A stretch of 64,000 nucleotides of DNA, taken from Chloroflexota bacterium (GTDB lineage: Bacteria; Chloroflexota; Anaerolineae; Aggregatilineales; Phototrophicaceae). Numbering within the stretch: position 1 is the first letter of the stretch; every line of letters begins with the position of its first letter. Location: the NCBI GenBank assembly GCA_011523705.1, contig WTGC01000238.1:1-64000 (forward strand), given 5' to 3'. The notes under the pieces are model-generated. The model was not told the DNA's origin. It ran no database searches and was given only the letters and a program-made list of their open reading frames with translations. A program made the position numbers and the translations under genes. Below, one piece after another: positions 54,171 through 63,014 of the stretch.

Positions 54171-55717
54171 TAGCCGCCCTCAGGATCGGGGTAGGCGTGC
54201 CCGCCACCATAGCTGAAGAAGCTGCTTGAAGGGGTAGCGGTAGGGGCGGCTTGGGCAACGGGCGGCAGCGGGACCTCATAATCGATCGGCAGGGAACTGA
54301 TCACGGCTTTGGTAGTCAGCGTGAATAGAGCCATCCAGCCAATATCGCCGTCCGCGTTTACTTTCACCCAAGGGCTGTAGGGACTGCGCGCGAGCAGCTT
54401 GACTTGCATGCCGAAGGGCAAGCCCCGTCTAATGCGAAAGGCGGTATCGGGCGCTTCCCGCAGGTTGCCGCCGGCGGCGACATTGACTGTCGCCAGTTCG
54501 GCATAAATGCCCAAACGCTGTGGCGGCTCTGGCGTCAAATCGTAGACCGAACCAATCTCGCCCAGATTGCGCGCCAGCAGTTCGGCGCTCATCCAACCGG
54601 TTTCGCTGTTGCCCAGGCGAATGTGCAGCCATCGACGGTCGCTGCTGACGCCGAGCACGCTCATCGTTTCGCCAGCCGGTACTTGGAAGAGCAGCCGCGA
54701 GTTGATATCTGGCGCGGCGCGCATATTGACGCCCCCCTGCGTCTGCGCGTAGCCGGGCAGCGGAATGGGCAAGGGGCGATCGAATAAGGTGATTGGCAAG
54801 CGCTCTATCAGGTCGATGTCCAGCAATACGGGGCTGCCCGGCAGATGCTCCGGCTTGGTCCAGTCGCCGTCGCGGTATCGCCAGTTCAGCTGCTGCCCGA
54901 CATTCATACGGACCGTTTGTCCGTAGGCGACCAGTAGAATCTGCCCTTCAATCGCGATGAAACGGGTTGTATCCCCTTGTGTCATGACGATCAGCGATCC
55001 GTTTACCTCGGCCGAGACGCCATTGATGTTCAGAATGGCGCTGCGTCCATAGACGCTTTGCAGCACCAGCGCGCCGATCTCGGGGGCGGCGGCGCAGTCG
55101 GAAGGCTTGTCGCCGCTCTGCACAGTGATTGAGCGCCACTTGGGATTGGCACTGTCGGCTGGCGTTCGATTTTCAATTCGCACATCGCCGATTAGAAGCG
55201 CGTTTACAAGCAGGCGTTCTTCCAGCCGCAGCCAGACAAGTCCACCACCGCGCGCACCTTCAAATGACGGGCTGCGCAAGCTGTCGATTGCCGCGGCCTC
55301 GGCCAGGGCGCCGGGCTCGCCCACGGCAGCGGCCGCTGGCTCAACGATTGGGGGCCGCCCGCCACTGCAGAAATAGCCGCTCGGTCCCGCCAGGCAACGG
55401 TCGCTTGCCACTTCGAATTGCGCTTCAAGGGCATCTTCGCAGCTGGCTTCCGCTAGGGCGGGTAGGGTCGATAGTTGGGGCGTGGCAATTGTGGCGGACG
55501 GCCGGAAGCGCGCGACGGTCGGCACCAAAGTCGGCGCCGCAGTCGGCGTCATATATACAATAGCCGGCGTCGGCGTTTGCGCTGCGTCCGAGCGGATCGG
55601 CGCTGCTTCATCCGCGGAACAGGCGGTCAGTATGATGGCGCAGAGCAGCGTCAAGAAGACGCGCGCATTCACTTGACGGTCAACGACAAAATTGTTGAAG
55701 CGCGTCAATGCGAACAA
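54167..55717 (-). CDS. SH3-domain lipoprotein
   Basis: The protein of up to 516 residues has a lipobox ILTAC (Cys33 from the TTG start; a GTG at 55672 would put it at residue 18), so it is a surface lipoprotein. A threonine/proline stretch follows, then a beta-rich unknown domain (about 90-310) with four cysteines, including GYFCSGGRPP. Two SH3-like domains come next: about 325-385 (GGVNMRAAPDINSRLLFQV, GWMSAELLA) and about 400-470 (GGNLREAPDTAFRIRRGL, GWMALFTLT). The tail is proline/serine-rich and ends GHAYPDPEGGY. It is convergent with the damaged GT-C gene. Cell-wall or glycan binding is inferred. Confidence 0.78.
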   Translation of the reverse strand: MFALTRFNNFVVDRQVNARVFLTLLCAIILTACSADEAAPIRSDAAQTPTPAIVYMTPTAAPTLVPTVARFRPSATIATPQLSTLPALAEASCEDALEAQFEVASDRCLAGPSGYFCSGGRPPIVEPAAAAVGEPGALAEAAAIDSLRSPSFEGARGGGLVWLRLEERLLVNALLIGDVRIENRTPADSANPKWRSITVQSGDKPSDCAAAPEIGALVLQSVYGRSAILNINGVSAEVNGSLIVMTQGDTTRFIAIEGQILLVAYGQTVRMNVGQQLNWRYRDGDWTKPEHLPGSPVLLDIDLIERLPITLFDRPLPIPLPGYAQTQGGVNMRAAPDINSRLLFQVPAGETMSVLGVSSDRRWLHIRLGNSETGWMSAELLARNLGEIGSVYDLTPEPPQRLGIYAELATVNVAAGGNLREAPDTAFRIRRGLPFGMQVKLLARSPYSPWVKVNADGDIGWMALFTLTTKAVISSLPIDYEVPLPPVAQAAPTATPSSSFFSYGGGHAYPDPEGGY

Positions 55718-55761
55718 TTCTGACGTCCAATGGCATCGCTTGGCGCGCGCGGCTCTCTTAA

Positions 55762-56223
55762 TTAGCTCCTGGCCAGGAATTTCAGCGCCTTTTCGATACT
55801 CTTCTTCGGGCTGACTTTGAGCTGCTCATCAAGCACGATGCCGTCTTCGCCGATGATCCAGTGCGAGCGAATGACGCCCATGTAGGTCTTGCCGTACATT
55901 GATTTTTCGCCCCAGGCCTTCCAGGCCTCCAAGACTTGATGATCGGGATCAGAAAGCAAATCATATGGCAAGCCTTCTTCCTCGACCCACTTGGCCAGCG
56001 CGCTCGGCTCATCAGGGCTGAGGCCCAAGACGACTGCGTCCGCCGTTTCGATCCGCGCGAAGTTGTCACGGAAGCCGCAAGCCTGCACCGTGCAGCCCTT
56101 CGTCGCCGCTTTGGGATAAGCGAAGAGCAAGACTTTCCTGCCACGGAAGTCGCTCAGTTTGACCGCTTCGCCTCGCTGATTCAACAATTCAAAATCCGGC
56201 GCCAGTTCCCCTATTGTTGGCAT
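55762..56223 (-). CDS. bcp: Thioredoxin-dependent peroxiredoxin (Bcp family), copy 2
   Basis: The 153-residue protein is close to the copy at 47326 (both begin MPTIG and share PDFEL, LSDFRGR, DLLSDPDHQ). The peroxidatic Cys lies in TKGCTVQACGFRD, the resolving Cys five residues on. The C-terminal half includes MYGKTYMGVIRSHWIIGEDGIVLDEQ, more typical of Bcp than copy 1. It lies 44 bp downstream of the lipoprotein start and is probably independently expressed. Confidence 0.92.
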   Translation of the reverse strand: MPTIGELAPDFELLNQRGEAVKLSDFRGRKVLLFAYPKAATKGCTVQACGFRDNFARIETADAVVLGLSPDEPSALAKWVEEEGLPYDLLSDPDHQVLEAWKAWGEKSMYGKTYMGVIRSHWIIGEDGIVLDEQLKVSPKKSIEKALKFLARS

Positions 56224-56415
56224 GGTCTCGTCCTTTCGTCGTTTGACCTATTTTTTGGCAACCCCCTTGCTCGCGCAAGTCTAAGGCTTGCCATTTTTGC
56301 GAGCGCGCCAAACCGCGGCAGCGCCGGGCGGCTCTCTTCAACGGCTCGCCATTAAGATTCGTGCTGAGCGATTCTAAACGAACGCGCGCGAAGATGGCAT
56401 GCTGGGCTGCAATGC

Positions 56416-57483
56416 TCATGTATAGTTTGCTATCTCCCGGCGCGCTTGATCAATGCCAAGCCACAGGGTTGCCGTCGCCTGGGCTGGCATCGACAGGTGA
56501 AGATCGGGCGGGAAAAGTGACAGGAAGGCTTCGTCAGTGGCGATTGGGGCCATCACGACACTGTCGCCCTTCGTCTCTTCAGCGGTCACCAAGGGCATGT
56601 CGCTGTCCGCCGCGGAAACGCGCGCGTGCCAGGCGGGATCGTGAATCAGCAGCAGCGTGCCGATTTCGGGCCGCAGCGTCAATAGATTGAGGATGATGCC
56701 GGTCACGCAGAGCTGCGCCTTGCCGCTGTTCATGAGGTCTAGCAAATAGCCAAGGGCTGGATGTTCGTAGAAATAGTTCCAGCGCTGCGGCTGGATTGTT
56801 TCCGGCAAGCCAAAGAGCTCTTCCAGCAGTTCTCGCAGAATCTGATGCCTAACGCTCCATTCGCCGGGCTCGGTGAAGTTCGCGGTGGTGGGCCCGAACA
56901 TCATCGCTGGCAGCACGTGGTACATATTTCTGTCGAAGGCGGTTGCTTCAGAGCGTTTCGCCAGGATCGCGCGGTAGGTCTCACCGTCGTTGAATACGGT
57001 TAGCGTGCCGATGCCGATGGCGGCGCTGCGTTTTTCGCCGCGAAGGAGCGCGTCAGCTGGCGCGACGGATCGGTGGTATGTCGAGCGATTTGGCGCGCGC
57101 AGCAGACCGGCCTCGACGGCATCCCACAGCTCACGCTCGAAGGCGGCGCAGGTCGCCAGCATGTCATAATAGCTACCGATCTGCCCCCGCAGCTGCAGCG
57201 GATTCTGACGAATCTGCTTGAGCGTGAAGGTCGAGCCGTTGAAGAGCCCGGGTTTGCTGTTCTGCAGATCATTCAGATGGCTGAAATCGTAGGCGGCGAA
57301 ATCGCGCTCTTCGGGCGCCGGCAGCCAGGGATCGAGCAGGCTGTCGACGTCGTGAACCTGGTCGTCGGATGGATAGTAGACGGTCACCGGATGCGCCATG
57401 CCGTGCCGAGTGAAAAGCCGGCACTGATACAGACGCGCCAGGTAGTCGGTTGTAGTACGGTAGTTTTGATTGCTACGTGGCAT
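56416..57483 (-). CDS. Uncharacterised protein with a NUDIX-like segment
   Basis: The 355-residue soluble protein begins with a helical region. From about residue 155 it has a beta-rich stretch (IGTLTVFNDGETYRAILAKRS, YHVLPAMMFGP) and then EWSVRHQILRELLEELFGL, which resembles the NUDIX helix but with one residue inserted before the Gly. The metal-binding glutamates of RELLEE are present. A C-terminal part ends HLSMPAQATATLWLGIDQARREI. A nucleotide-binding or regulatory role is possible; no catalytic claim can be made. Confidence 0.62.
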   Translation of the reverse strand: MPRSNQNYRTTTDYLARLYQCRLFTRHGMAHPVTVYYPSDDQVHDVDSLLDPWLPAPEERDFAAYDFSHLNDLQNSKPGLFNGSTFTLKQIRQNPLQLRGQIGSYYDMLATCAAFERELWDAVEAGLLRAPNRSTYHRSVAPADALLRGEKRSAAIGIGTLTVFNDGETYRAILAKRSEATAFDRNMYHVLPAMMFGPTTANFTEPGEWSVRHQILRELLEELFGLPETIQPQRWNYFYEHPALGYLLDLMNSGKAQLCVTGIILNLLTLRPEIGTLLLIHDPAWHARVSAADSDMPLVTAEETKGDSVVMAPIATDEAFLSLFPPDLHLSMPAQATATLWLGIDQARREIANYT

Positions 57484-57604
57484 TCGTGAATTACGGGTTA
57501 TGACCTGCCGTTCATATATCGTGCGACCTCTTGTATCGTTCTCTTGATTTTGTATTCGTCACATTGAAAGCAGTAACATTTAGGAGAGAAGGGCCTGGCG
57601 AATC

Positions 57605-58069
57605 TTGGATCGAGTTTATAGCCATCTGATAATTCATGTGATTACTTGGGTGTGCCTTAGTTTATTCTTGCCGCTGCTGCCAATTGGACTTGGAATCCTT
57701 ATTGCAAGGCTGCAGGTCGTCGAATTGGCTTTTATTGACCTGCTTAACGGAATAGAGTTGTTGCTTATTTCGCTGGGGCTGATAACCGCAACTGGTATCG
57801 ATCTCTCGCAAGCCACTATTGATCGGTCAGCGCGTCCACTTGCATTCTTTTGTATTAGACTGTTTCTAATTTTACTCGGTATTGGCAGCATTATCTTGCT
57901 CACTCTGATATATGTTGACGAAAACGTTGCTAATATGAAATTTGATACGGAGACAAAATTCTCCTTTGTGGGCATATTGGTAGTGTCGGTAACTCTTGTA
58001 ACTGTTGTACTGCAACTATACAGAGGGTACACTCGTTATAGGAAAGGTACAGAGGTCACAGGCTTATGA
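57605..58069 (+). CDS. Small membrane protein with four helices, low GC
   Basis: The 154-residue protein has four membrane segments (VITWVCLSLFLPLLPIGLGILI, FIDLLNGIELLLISLGLITATGI, LAFFCIRLFLILLGIGSIILLTLIY, FVGILVVSVTLVTVVLQLY). It starts with TTG, preceded by GGAGAGAAGGG. The region is much more AT-rich than its neighbours, suggesting recent transfer. Its stop overlaps the next start as ATGA. The function is unknown. Confidence 0.6.
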   Translation: MDRVYSHLIIHVITWVCLSLFLPLLPIGLGILIARLQVVELAFIDLLNGIELLLISLGLITATGIDLSQATIDRSARPLAFFCIRLFLILLGIGSIILLTLIYVDENVANMKFDTETKFSFVGILVVSVTLVTVVLQLYRGYTRYRKGTEVTGL

Positions 58070-58263
58070 ACCCTGAAATCCTCGCAATTCTGTTTGTTTT
58101 CTTGATGTTCTTGTTTGTTGGTTCGGTTGCCATGAGTATTTTTCTGCTCTATGATATAAAGAGTGGAAACTATCGCAAGTTTCTTTCCGTTGAACAGAAA
58201 CATACAGAAATTGCAGACAAGGTGCAGGGAGTTCGCGGCAAAAACCTCGGAAAAGAGACGTGA
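58066..58263 (+). CDS. Small single-helix protein downstream of the four-helix protein
   Basis: The 65-residue protein has one N-terminal membrane helix (ILAILFVFLMFLFVGSVAMSIFLLY) and a short charged cytoplasmic tail (VEQKHTEIADKVQGVRGKN). It overlaps the preceding gene by four bases and shares its low GC, so the two form a minimal operon. The following 210 bp to the next gene hold nothing I can identify. Confidence 0.58.
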   Translation: MNPEILAILFVFLMFLFVGSVAMSIFLLYDIKSGNYRKFLSVEQKHTEIADKVQGVRGKNLGKET

Positions 58264-58473
58264 CCGGCGCAGTCTTACCCGACAGCATTCGAGACTAGGT
58301 TTACCTACATACGGATCGCGATAAGTCTATCTGTACGCAGCCATCGGGTGACTAGCTGAATTCATTGTTGGTGGGCAATGTCTTCAAGGTCTGCGGCGCC
58401 GAAACCAGCACTGTTCGCAAGCAATCCGCGCTCCATCATACAGAAATCAAGTGATCTGAACTTGAGTGCGCCG

Positions 58474-59439
58474 CTACCCCCGGCTCTCGGAAAGGCGCGC
58501 GGCGAGCCACATTATGCCGTCGGCCGCCAGCCCCAGCGCCAATACGAGAACCATGAGCCCGAGACTAATGGTCGCGCCAAAAGGCACGCGATGCCAGATC
58601 TCGCCCAGGCTGCCGAGTTGCGCCAGAAGCAGCCCCCAGTCGCCGTAAGCGCTGTAGCCGAAGAGGAGCAAGTATGACCAGTCGCTCGTTGCCGAAGCGT
58701 CGCTAAGTATCATCTGGGCGATCGCCAGCGCGCCGGCGGCAGCGAAGGCCAGTTGGACCGCTACCACGAACATCTGAATGAAAAAGGCGTAAATCCGCTC
58801 GCGGATGGCCACCGAGAGCAGGATGCTGAATGCGGCGATAAGGGCGATTTGCATGATCGGCAGCAAGAAATTCACCGTCACAGCGAGAGCGATCAGCAGC
58901 AGGTCAAGGCGCCAATCGGGCAGGGGCGGCTTGGCCTGCGCGCCGAGAATCTCTGCATATAGACCGCCAAATGCCGTCAGATCGTAAAGGATGCCGGCGA
59001 TGAGCATGAGGCGGACTAGGAGAATGAGTGTGATCGGCGCGCGCAGGCGATAAAGGATGCCAGCCCAACGGGCGCGCAGCGCCAGTCCAGCGCCGAACTC
59101 GGTCACGCGCAGATTGTCCCAGGTCTTGCGGCTGCGTTCGCCGCCAACAGCCGACGCGCCAAGCGTCAAAGCCATGATCAACGTCAGCAGTTGCAAGACC
59201 AGCAAGGGATAATAGACGCTCCGCCAGAAGAGGCTCGTGAGGCTTGCCCCGCTGGCCGGGCGCGCCACGATCGCCGCATAGAGAGCCGCCGCTCCCACGA
59301 GAAGAATGGACAGCAGGGCCAGTTGAACGATGTAGCCAGTCCGTCCGCCATGCCTGCGGAAATGAGACAATTCATATTGCAGCAGGGGATGATCCGGTAG
59401 CGCCCATTCCGGCAGCAGCCAGGTTCTAAGCTTGCGCAT
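58474..59439 (-). CDS. ABC-2-type permease-like membrane protein
   Basis: The 321-residue protein has six to seven helices. The segment GASAVGGERSRKTWDNLRVTEFGAGLALRARWAGILYRLR is the ABC-2 permease hallmark between helices two and three. NFLLPIMQIALIAAFSILLSVAIRERIYAFF also fits. No ATPase gene is adjacent. Its ATG lies 14 bp inside the end of the addA gene, so translation may be coupled, though the functions differ. Confidence 0.72.
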   Translation of the reverse strand: MRKLRTWLLPEWALPDHPLLQYELSHFRRHGGRTGYIVQLALLSILLVGAAALYAAIVARPASGASLTSLFWRSVYYPLLVLQLLTLIMALTLGASAVGGERSRKTWDNLRVTEFGAGLALRARWAGILYRLRAPITLILLVRLMLIAGILYDLTAFGGLYAEILGAQAKPPLPDWRLDLLLIALAVTVNFLLPIMQIALIAAFSILLSVAIRERIYAFFIQMFVVAVQLAFAAAGALAIAQMILSDASATSDWSYLLLFGYSAYGDWGLLLAQLGSLGEIWHRVPFGATISLGLMVLVLALGLAADGIMWLAARLSESRG

Positions 59440-62400
59440 CAGATTTCGTCAGTTCGCCGATTGTCGATTCGAGCCGGTCCAGCTCGCGCCGACAATCTTC
59501 GCTGGAAAGCTCAATCAGCCGGTTGCCGCGGAGGTAATGAATATAAGTCAGCGGTGGCGTGGTGAGGCGCAATTGTTCTTTGGCGGCGGCCGCATAGATG
59601 CCCATTTGCAGGCGGAAACGCTTGGCGTGCGCGGCAAATGCGCCCTCGGCGACCCGGCTCGTTTTGTAATCGATGATAACCCACTCATCATCGCTGCGCC
59701 GCAGCATGACATCCATGACGCCATGAATGACGCGCGCCTCCGTGCGCAGCATGAAGGGCAGCTCGGTGTATACGGGGCGACCGGCGGCGCGGGCCTCCTC
59801 TATCCAGCGCTGCGTCTCGCTGATTCTGTACCCTCGCAGCAAGCCGCGAATCTCACGTGTGGCGAAAGGCAAGTCAGCCGACCTTGTCATTCCGTTCTCC
59901 CAGGTGATGGCGAGGATCATTTGATCGCTGATCGGGGCCTCGGCGGAGAATCCGGTATGGCGCAATAGTTCATGCACGATCCGCCCAATTCGTCTTTCCC
60001 AATGGCGGCGCGGCGAGAGGGTCAATTCGTAGTCGGCCTCCGCCATGCCAGTCGCCGCGAAGTCGCGGTAGCTACGACGAAAACGACTGCGCGCCTCGGC
60101 ATCCATTTCGTGTCGGTAGGCGCCCAGATGTGCGATCTGCGTCGCGCTAATATGACGAATGCCTAGCTCGCTGGCTTCTGGCAGCGGATTCAATAGCCGC
60201 GGCATCAACGGCGGATAGGTGTCCAGGTTGGGCTCAATGTCCCAGAGGGTCTCGGCGGCGCCAGCTGAGGGCCGCAGGCTCTCCGGCGGCGGTGGCGCTG
60301 GCGGCATAAGTATCCGTAGGGGATTGCCAGCGAATTGACGCAATTCGTCGGGCTCGCGAGAGGCATCGTCGATGCCCAAAGCGGGCAGCAGAAGTTTCAG
60401 CCAGCCGCGAGCATTCAAGCCGCCATCTTTTTTTTGTTTGACGGCGCCGCTGATGAGCAGATAATCTTGCGCCCGCGTCGCCGCCACATAGAGCAGGCGC
60501 TTGCGTTCCGCCGCTTCCTTGAGCGCCTGCAGCTTCAGGTTGCGGCGATGGGCGAATCCATTTTCGTATTTGTTGGATTCGGCGCTATAGGCGCTGCTAC
60601 TGAGCCCGAATTTCGAATCGACCTGCAGTGTTGGCGCGCCCCCCGTGCCGCGCTCCCAAGACGCGTCCGCCAAGACCACCAGCGGGAATTCAAGCCCTTT
60701 GCTGGCGTGCACGGTCATCAGGCGGACGGCGTTCCCCGGCTCGAGCGGGACCTCGCCTTCGCGCGCCTCTCGCGCTGACAGATCGGCCAGATGTTGCGAG
60801 AACTTGCCCAGGGTGATTTTGCCGCTGTCTTCCGCCAATTCCAGCAGCTTTTCGATGTTGCCGCGCCGCCGATCGCCATCGGGCAAGCCGGTCAGAATGG
60901 CGGGGTAGTTGGTATGCGCCAGGGCGCGCCGCAGCAATTCGGATATGGTCACGCGCCCCGCCAGGCGCAGCAGCTCGCCCAGCGTTTTCGAGGCATGGGA
61001 GATAAGGGGCAGATCCGTATCGGCGACACCGGGCATGGATTCTCCGGCCGCGATTTGCAGCGCCCGCCATAGCGGCAGCGGCAGCGGCGAATCCGCGTCT
61101 TCAGCGCGTGGGAGGCGGAGGGCGAAGAGCAGATCATCGCTGAAGGCGAAGATCGGGGAGCGCAAGACGGTCGCCAAGGCCAGGTTGTCGCCGGGATTAT
61201 GCAGAAAGCGCAGCAGATCGAGCAGATCCCAGACTTCTTGCCGGTCAAAGTAGCCGCGGCCCGCGACCGCCAGGTAAGGAATCCCCTGCGATTTGAAGAC
61301 CTCTTCGTAGAGCGGAAGCCTGGTCATGGATTGAAACAGGACGGCGACATCGCGGAATTGCACGGCGCGAGTCTCGCTCTTCTTCTTGTCGTAGACTGGA
61401 ACTTCCTCGGCGACCATACGCTTGATATGCCTCGCGATTTCGTAGGCTTCCCACTCCCGAGCCATGTCCGCGGGGCTCCTGCGTCCGCCCGACCGCTCGC
61501 CGTCGTCGAGCGTGCCGGAGTCAAATAGCTGCACAGTGATGGCGGGCAATGCGGGCGCCTCATCGCGGTCGGCACGCATCGGCTGGTCGAAGACCACTTC
61601 ATGTTTCTTGACCGGACTGCTTTCATCGCGAACCAGGATTTTGGCGAAAAGCGCGTTGAATTGCTTGACCAGCGGGCGGTGACTGCGGAACGAGGTGGAC
61701 AGCGGCAGGGCGAGCCCCGCTTCCTGGTTGCCAATCATATCGCGGACGTCATTGAAGACGCTGACATCAGCGCCGCGAAACTGATAGATGCTCTGCTTGG
61801 GATCGCCAACGACGAAGAGCGAACCGCCCCGCTGCAAGTCCGCCAGAGATCTGATGATCCGCCATTGCGCCGCGTTGGTGTCTTGAAACTCATCGACCAG
61901 CAGATGCTTGAACTCGGACTGGCGGTAGCGCTGCTGCACATCGTCATCCTGAAGCAAATCCGCTGCCAGCCGCTCCAGATCATCGAAATCGAGTTGGGCG
62001 TACTCCCGTTTTCGTTCGCGATAAGTCGTTCTGACATCTCGCAGCAGCTGATGCCAATGCGGCAGCAACTTCGCCGTGGCGCGGTCGAGCTCGCCCGGCG
62101 GATCGCCAATGGCACTGAGCGCCTCTTTGATCCGCTCACGCAGGTCGCGCAAAGAATCCGCTGCTTCTCGTTTCGCGCCTCTGCCGCCCCAGGCCGCTGC
62201 CGAGCCTTTATTGCCGACGGCGCCCGCGTCATGGCATTCCTGCATCAGCCGCGCGATTGGAAAGGGGTCCTCCTCGTTTTCGATGCGATCCAGATAGCGC
62301 CAGTACTGCGCGATTAGCTCGGTTAGTTTGTCTTCTGCCGGCGCCGGTCCCGCAGCGGCGACGTTTGACAACTCCGCGCTGTTGAGCACCTGGTCGCGCG

Positions 62401-63007
62401 CCTTGAGGACATCATCGCGCCATTCGCGCTCCCATTGCTGAAACAGCGCTTCGGGGTCGTCTGGCGCGGGCGCGTACTCAGCATTGACGAGATTGAGCTG
62501 TCGCAGCGCCCCGTCGATTCGGAATGAATCGTAGTGGGCGAACAGCTCTGAAAGGGGCGCATCGACCGTCGCGAGCGCATCAAGAACGATGTCGTCCAGT
62601 ATGATGGCTGATTCATTTTCATCCAGCACCTCAAACCGGGGATCGACGCCCGCTTGCGCCGCGTTCGCGCGCAGTAGGTCGGCGCATAGCCCGTGAATCG
62701 TGTCGATGCGGGCGCTATCCAACTGCGAGAGATGCCGCGCCCAATGCCCCGCGCCGGATTTCTGCGATCGCCGCTCTAGCTCCCCCCGCAGCCGATTCCG
62801 CATTTCAAAAGCCGCTTCCCGCGTGAAGGTAATCGCCACGAGCGCGTTGAGACGCCAATTAGGGTTGTCTTCCAGCAGCTGCAGGTAACGTTCGACGAGC
62901 ACGCGCGTCTTGCCCGAGCCGGCGCCAGCCACGACGATCAGATTCTTGTCGCTGATGTGAATGGCCTTGTGCTGTTCGCAAGTATGCTCCATCGGGCGCG
63001 CCTTCAT
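59426..63007 (-). CDS. addA: AddA-type UvrD-like helicase/exonuclease
   Basis: The 1193-residue protein carries Walker A (VAGAGSGKTRVL, K33-T34), the DEFQDTNAAQWRI helicase motif II, GDPKQSIYQFRGADV, VRLMTVHASKGLEFPLVVL and AATRAQDYLLIS. It ends with a PD-(D/E)XK nuclease domain (GVMDVMLRRSDDEWVIIDYKTSR). It unwinds and degrades double-strand ends until Chi-like sites to load RecA. The start could also be the ATG at 62992, which has GAAGG eight bases upstream. The adjacent AddB gene ends seven bases before. Confidence 0.9.
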   Translation of the reverse strand: MKARPMEHTCEQHKAIHISDKNLIVVAGAGSGKTRVLVERYLQLLEDNPNWRLNALVAITFTREAAFEMRNRLRGELERRSQKSGAGHWARHLSQLDSARIDTIHGLCADLLRANAAQAGVDPRFEVLDENESAIILDDIVLDALATVDAPLSELFAHYDSFRIDGALRQLNLVNAEYAPAPDDPEALFQQWEREWRDDVLKARDQVLNSAELSNVAAAGPAPAEDKLTELIAQYWRYLDRIENEEDPFPIARLMQECHDAGAVGNKGSAAAWGGRGAKREAADSLRDLRERIKEALSAIGDPPGELDRATAKLLPHWHQLLRDVRTTYRERKREYAQLDFDDLERLAADLLQDDDVQQRYRQSEFKHLLVDEFQDTNAAQWRIIRSLADLQRGGSLFVVGDPKQSIYQFRGADVSVFNDVRDMIGNQEAGLALPLSTSFRSHRPLVKQFNALFAKILVRDESSPVKKHEVVFDQPMRADRDEAPALPAITVQLFDSGTLDDGERSGGRRSPADMAREWEAYEIARHIKRMVAEEVPVYDKKKSETRAVQFRDVAVLFQSMTRLPLYEEVFKSQGIPYLAVAGRGYFDRQEVWDLLDLLRFLHNPGDNLALATVLRSPIFAFSDDLLFALRLPRAEDADSPLPLPLWRALQIAAGESMPGVADTDLPLISHASKTLGELLRLAGRVTISELLRRALAHTNYPAILTGLPDGDRRRGNIEKLLELAEDSGKITLGKFSQHLADLSAREAREGEVPLEPGNAVRLMTVHASKGLEFPLVVLADASWERGTGGAPTLQVDSKFGLSSSAYSAESNKYENGFAHRRNLKLQALKEAAERKRLLYVAATRAQDYLLISGAVKQKKDGGLNARGWLKLLLPALGIDDASREPDELRQFAGNPLRILMPPAPPPPESLRPSAGAAETLWDIEPNLDTYPPLMPRLLNPLPEASELGIRHISATQIAHLGAYRHEMDAEARSRFRRSYRDFAATGMAEADYELTLSPRRHWERRIGRIVHELLRHTGFSAEAPISDQMILAITWENGMTRSADLPFATREIRGLLRGYRISETQRWIEEARAAGRPVYTELPFMLRTEARVIHGVMDVMLRRSDDEWVIIDYKTSRVAEGAFAAHAKRFRLQMGIYAAAAKEQLRLTTPPLTYIHYLRGNRLIELSSEDCRRELDRLESTIGELTKSDAQA

Positions 63008-63014
63008 TAGTGAT

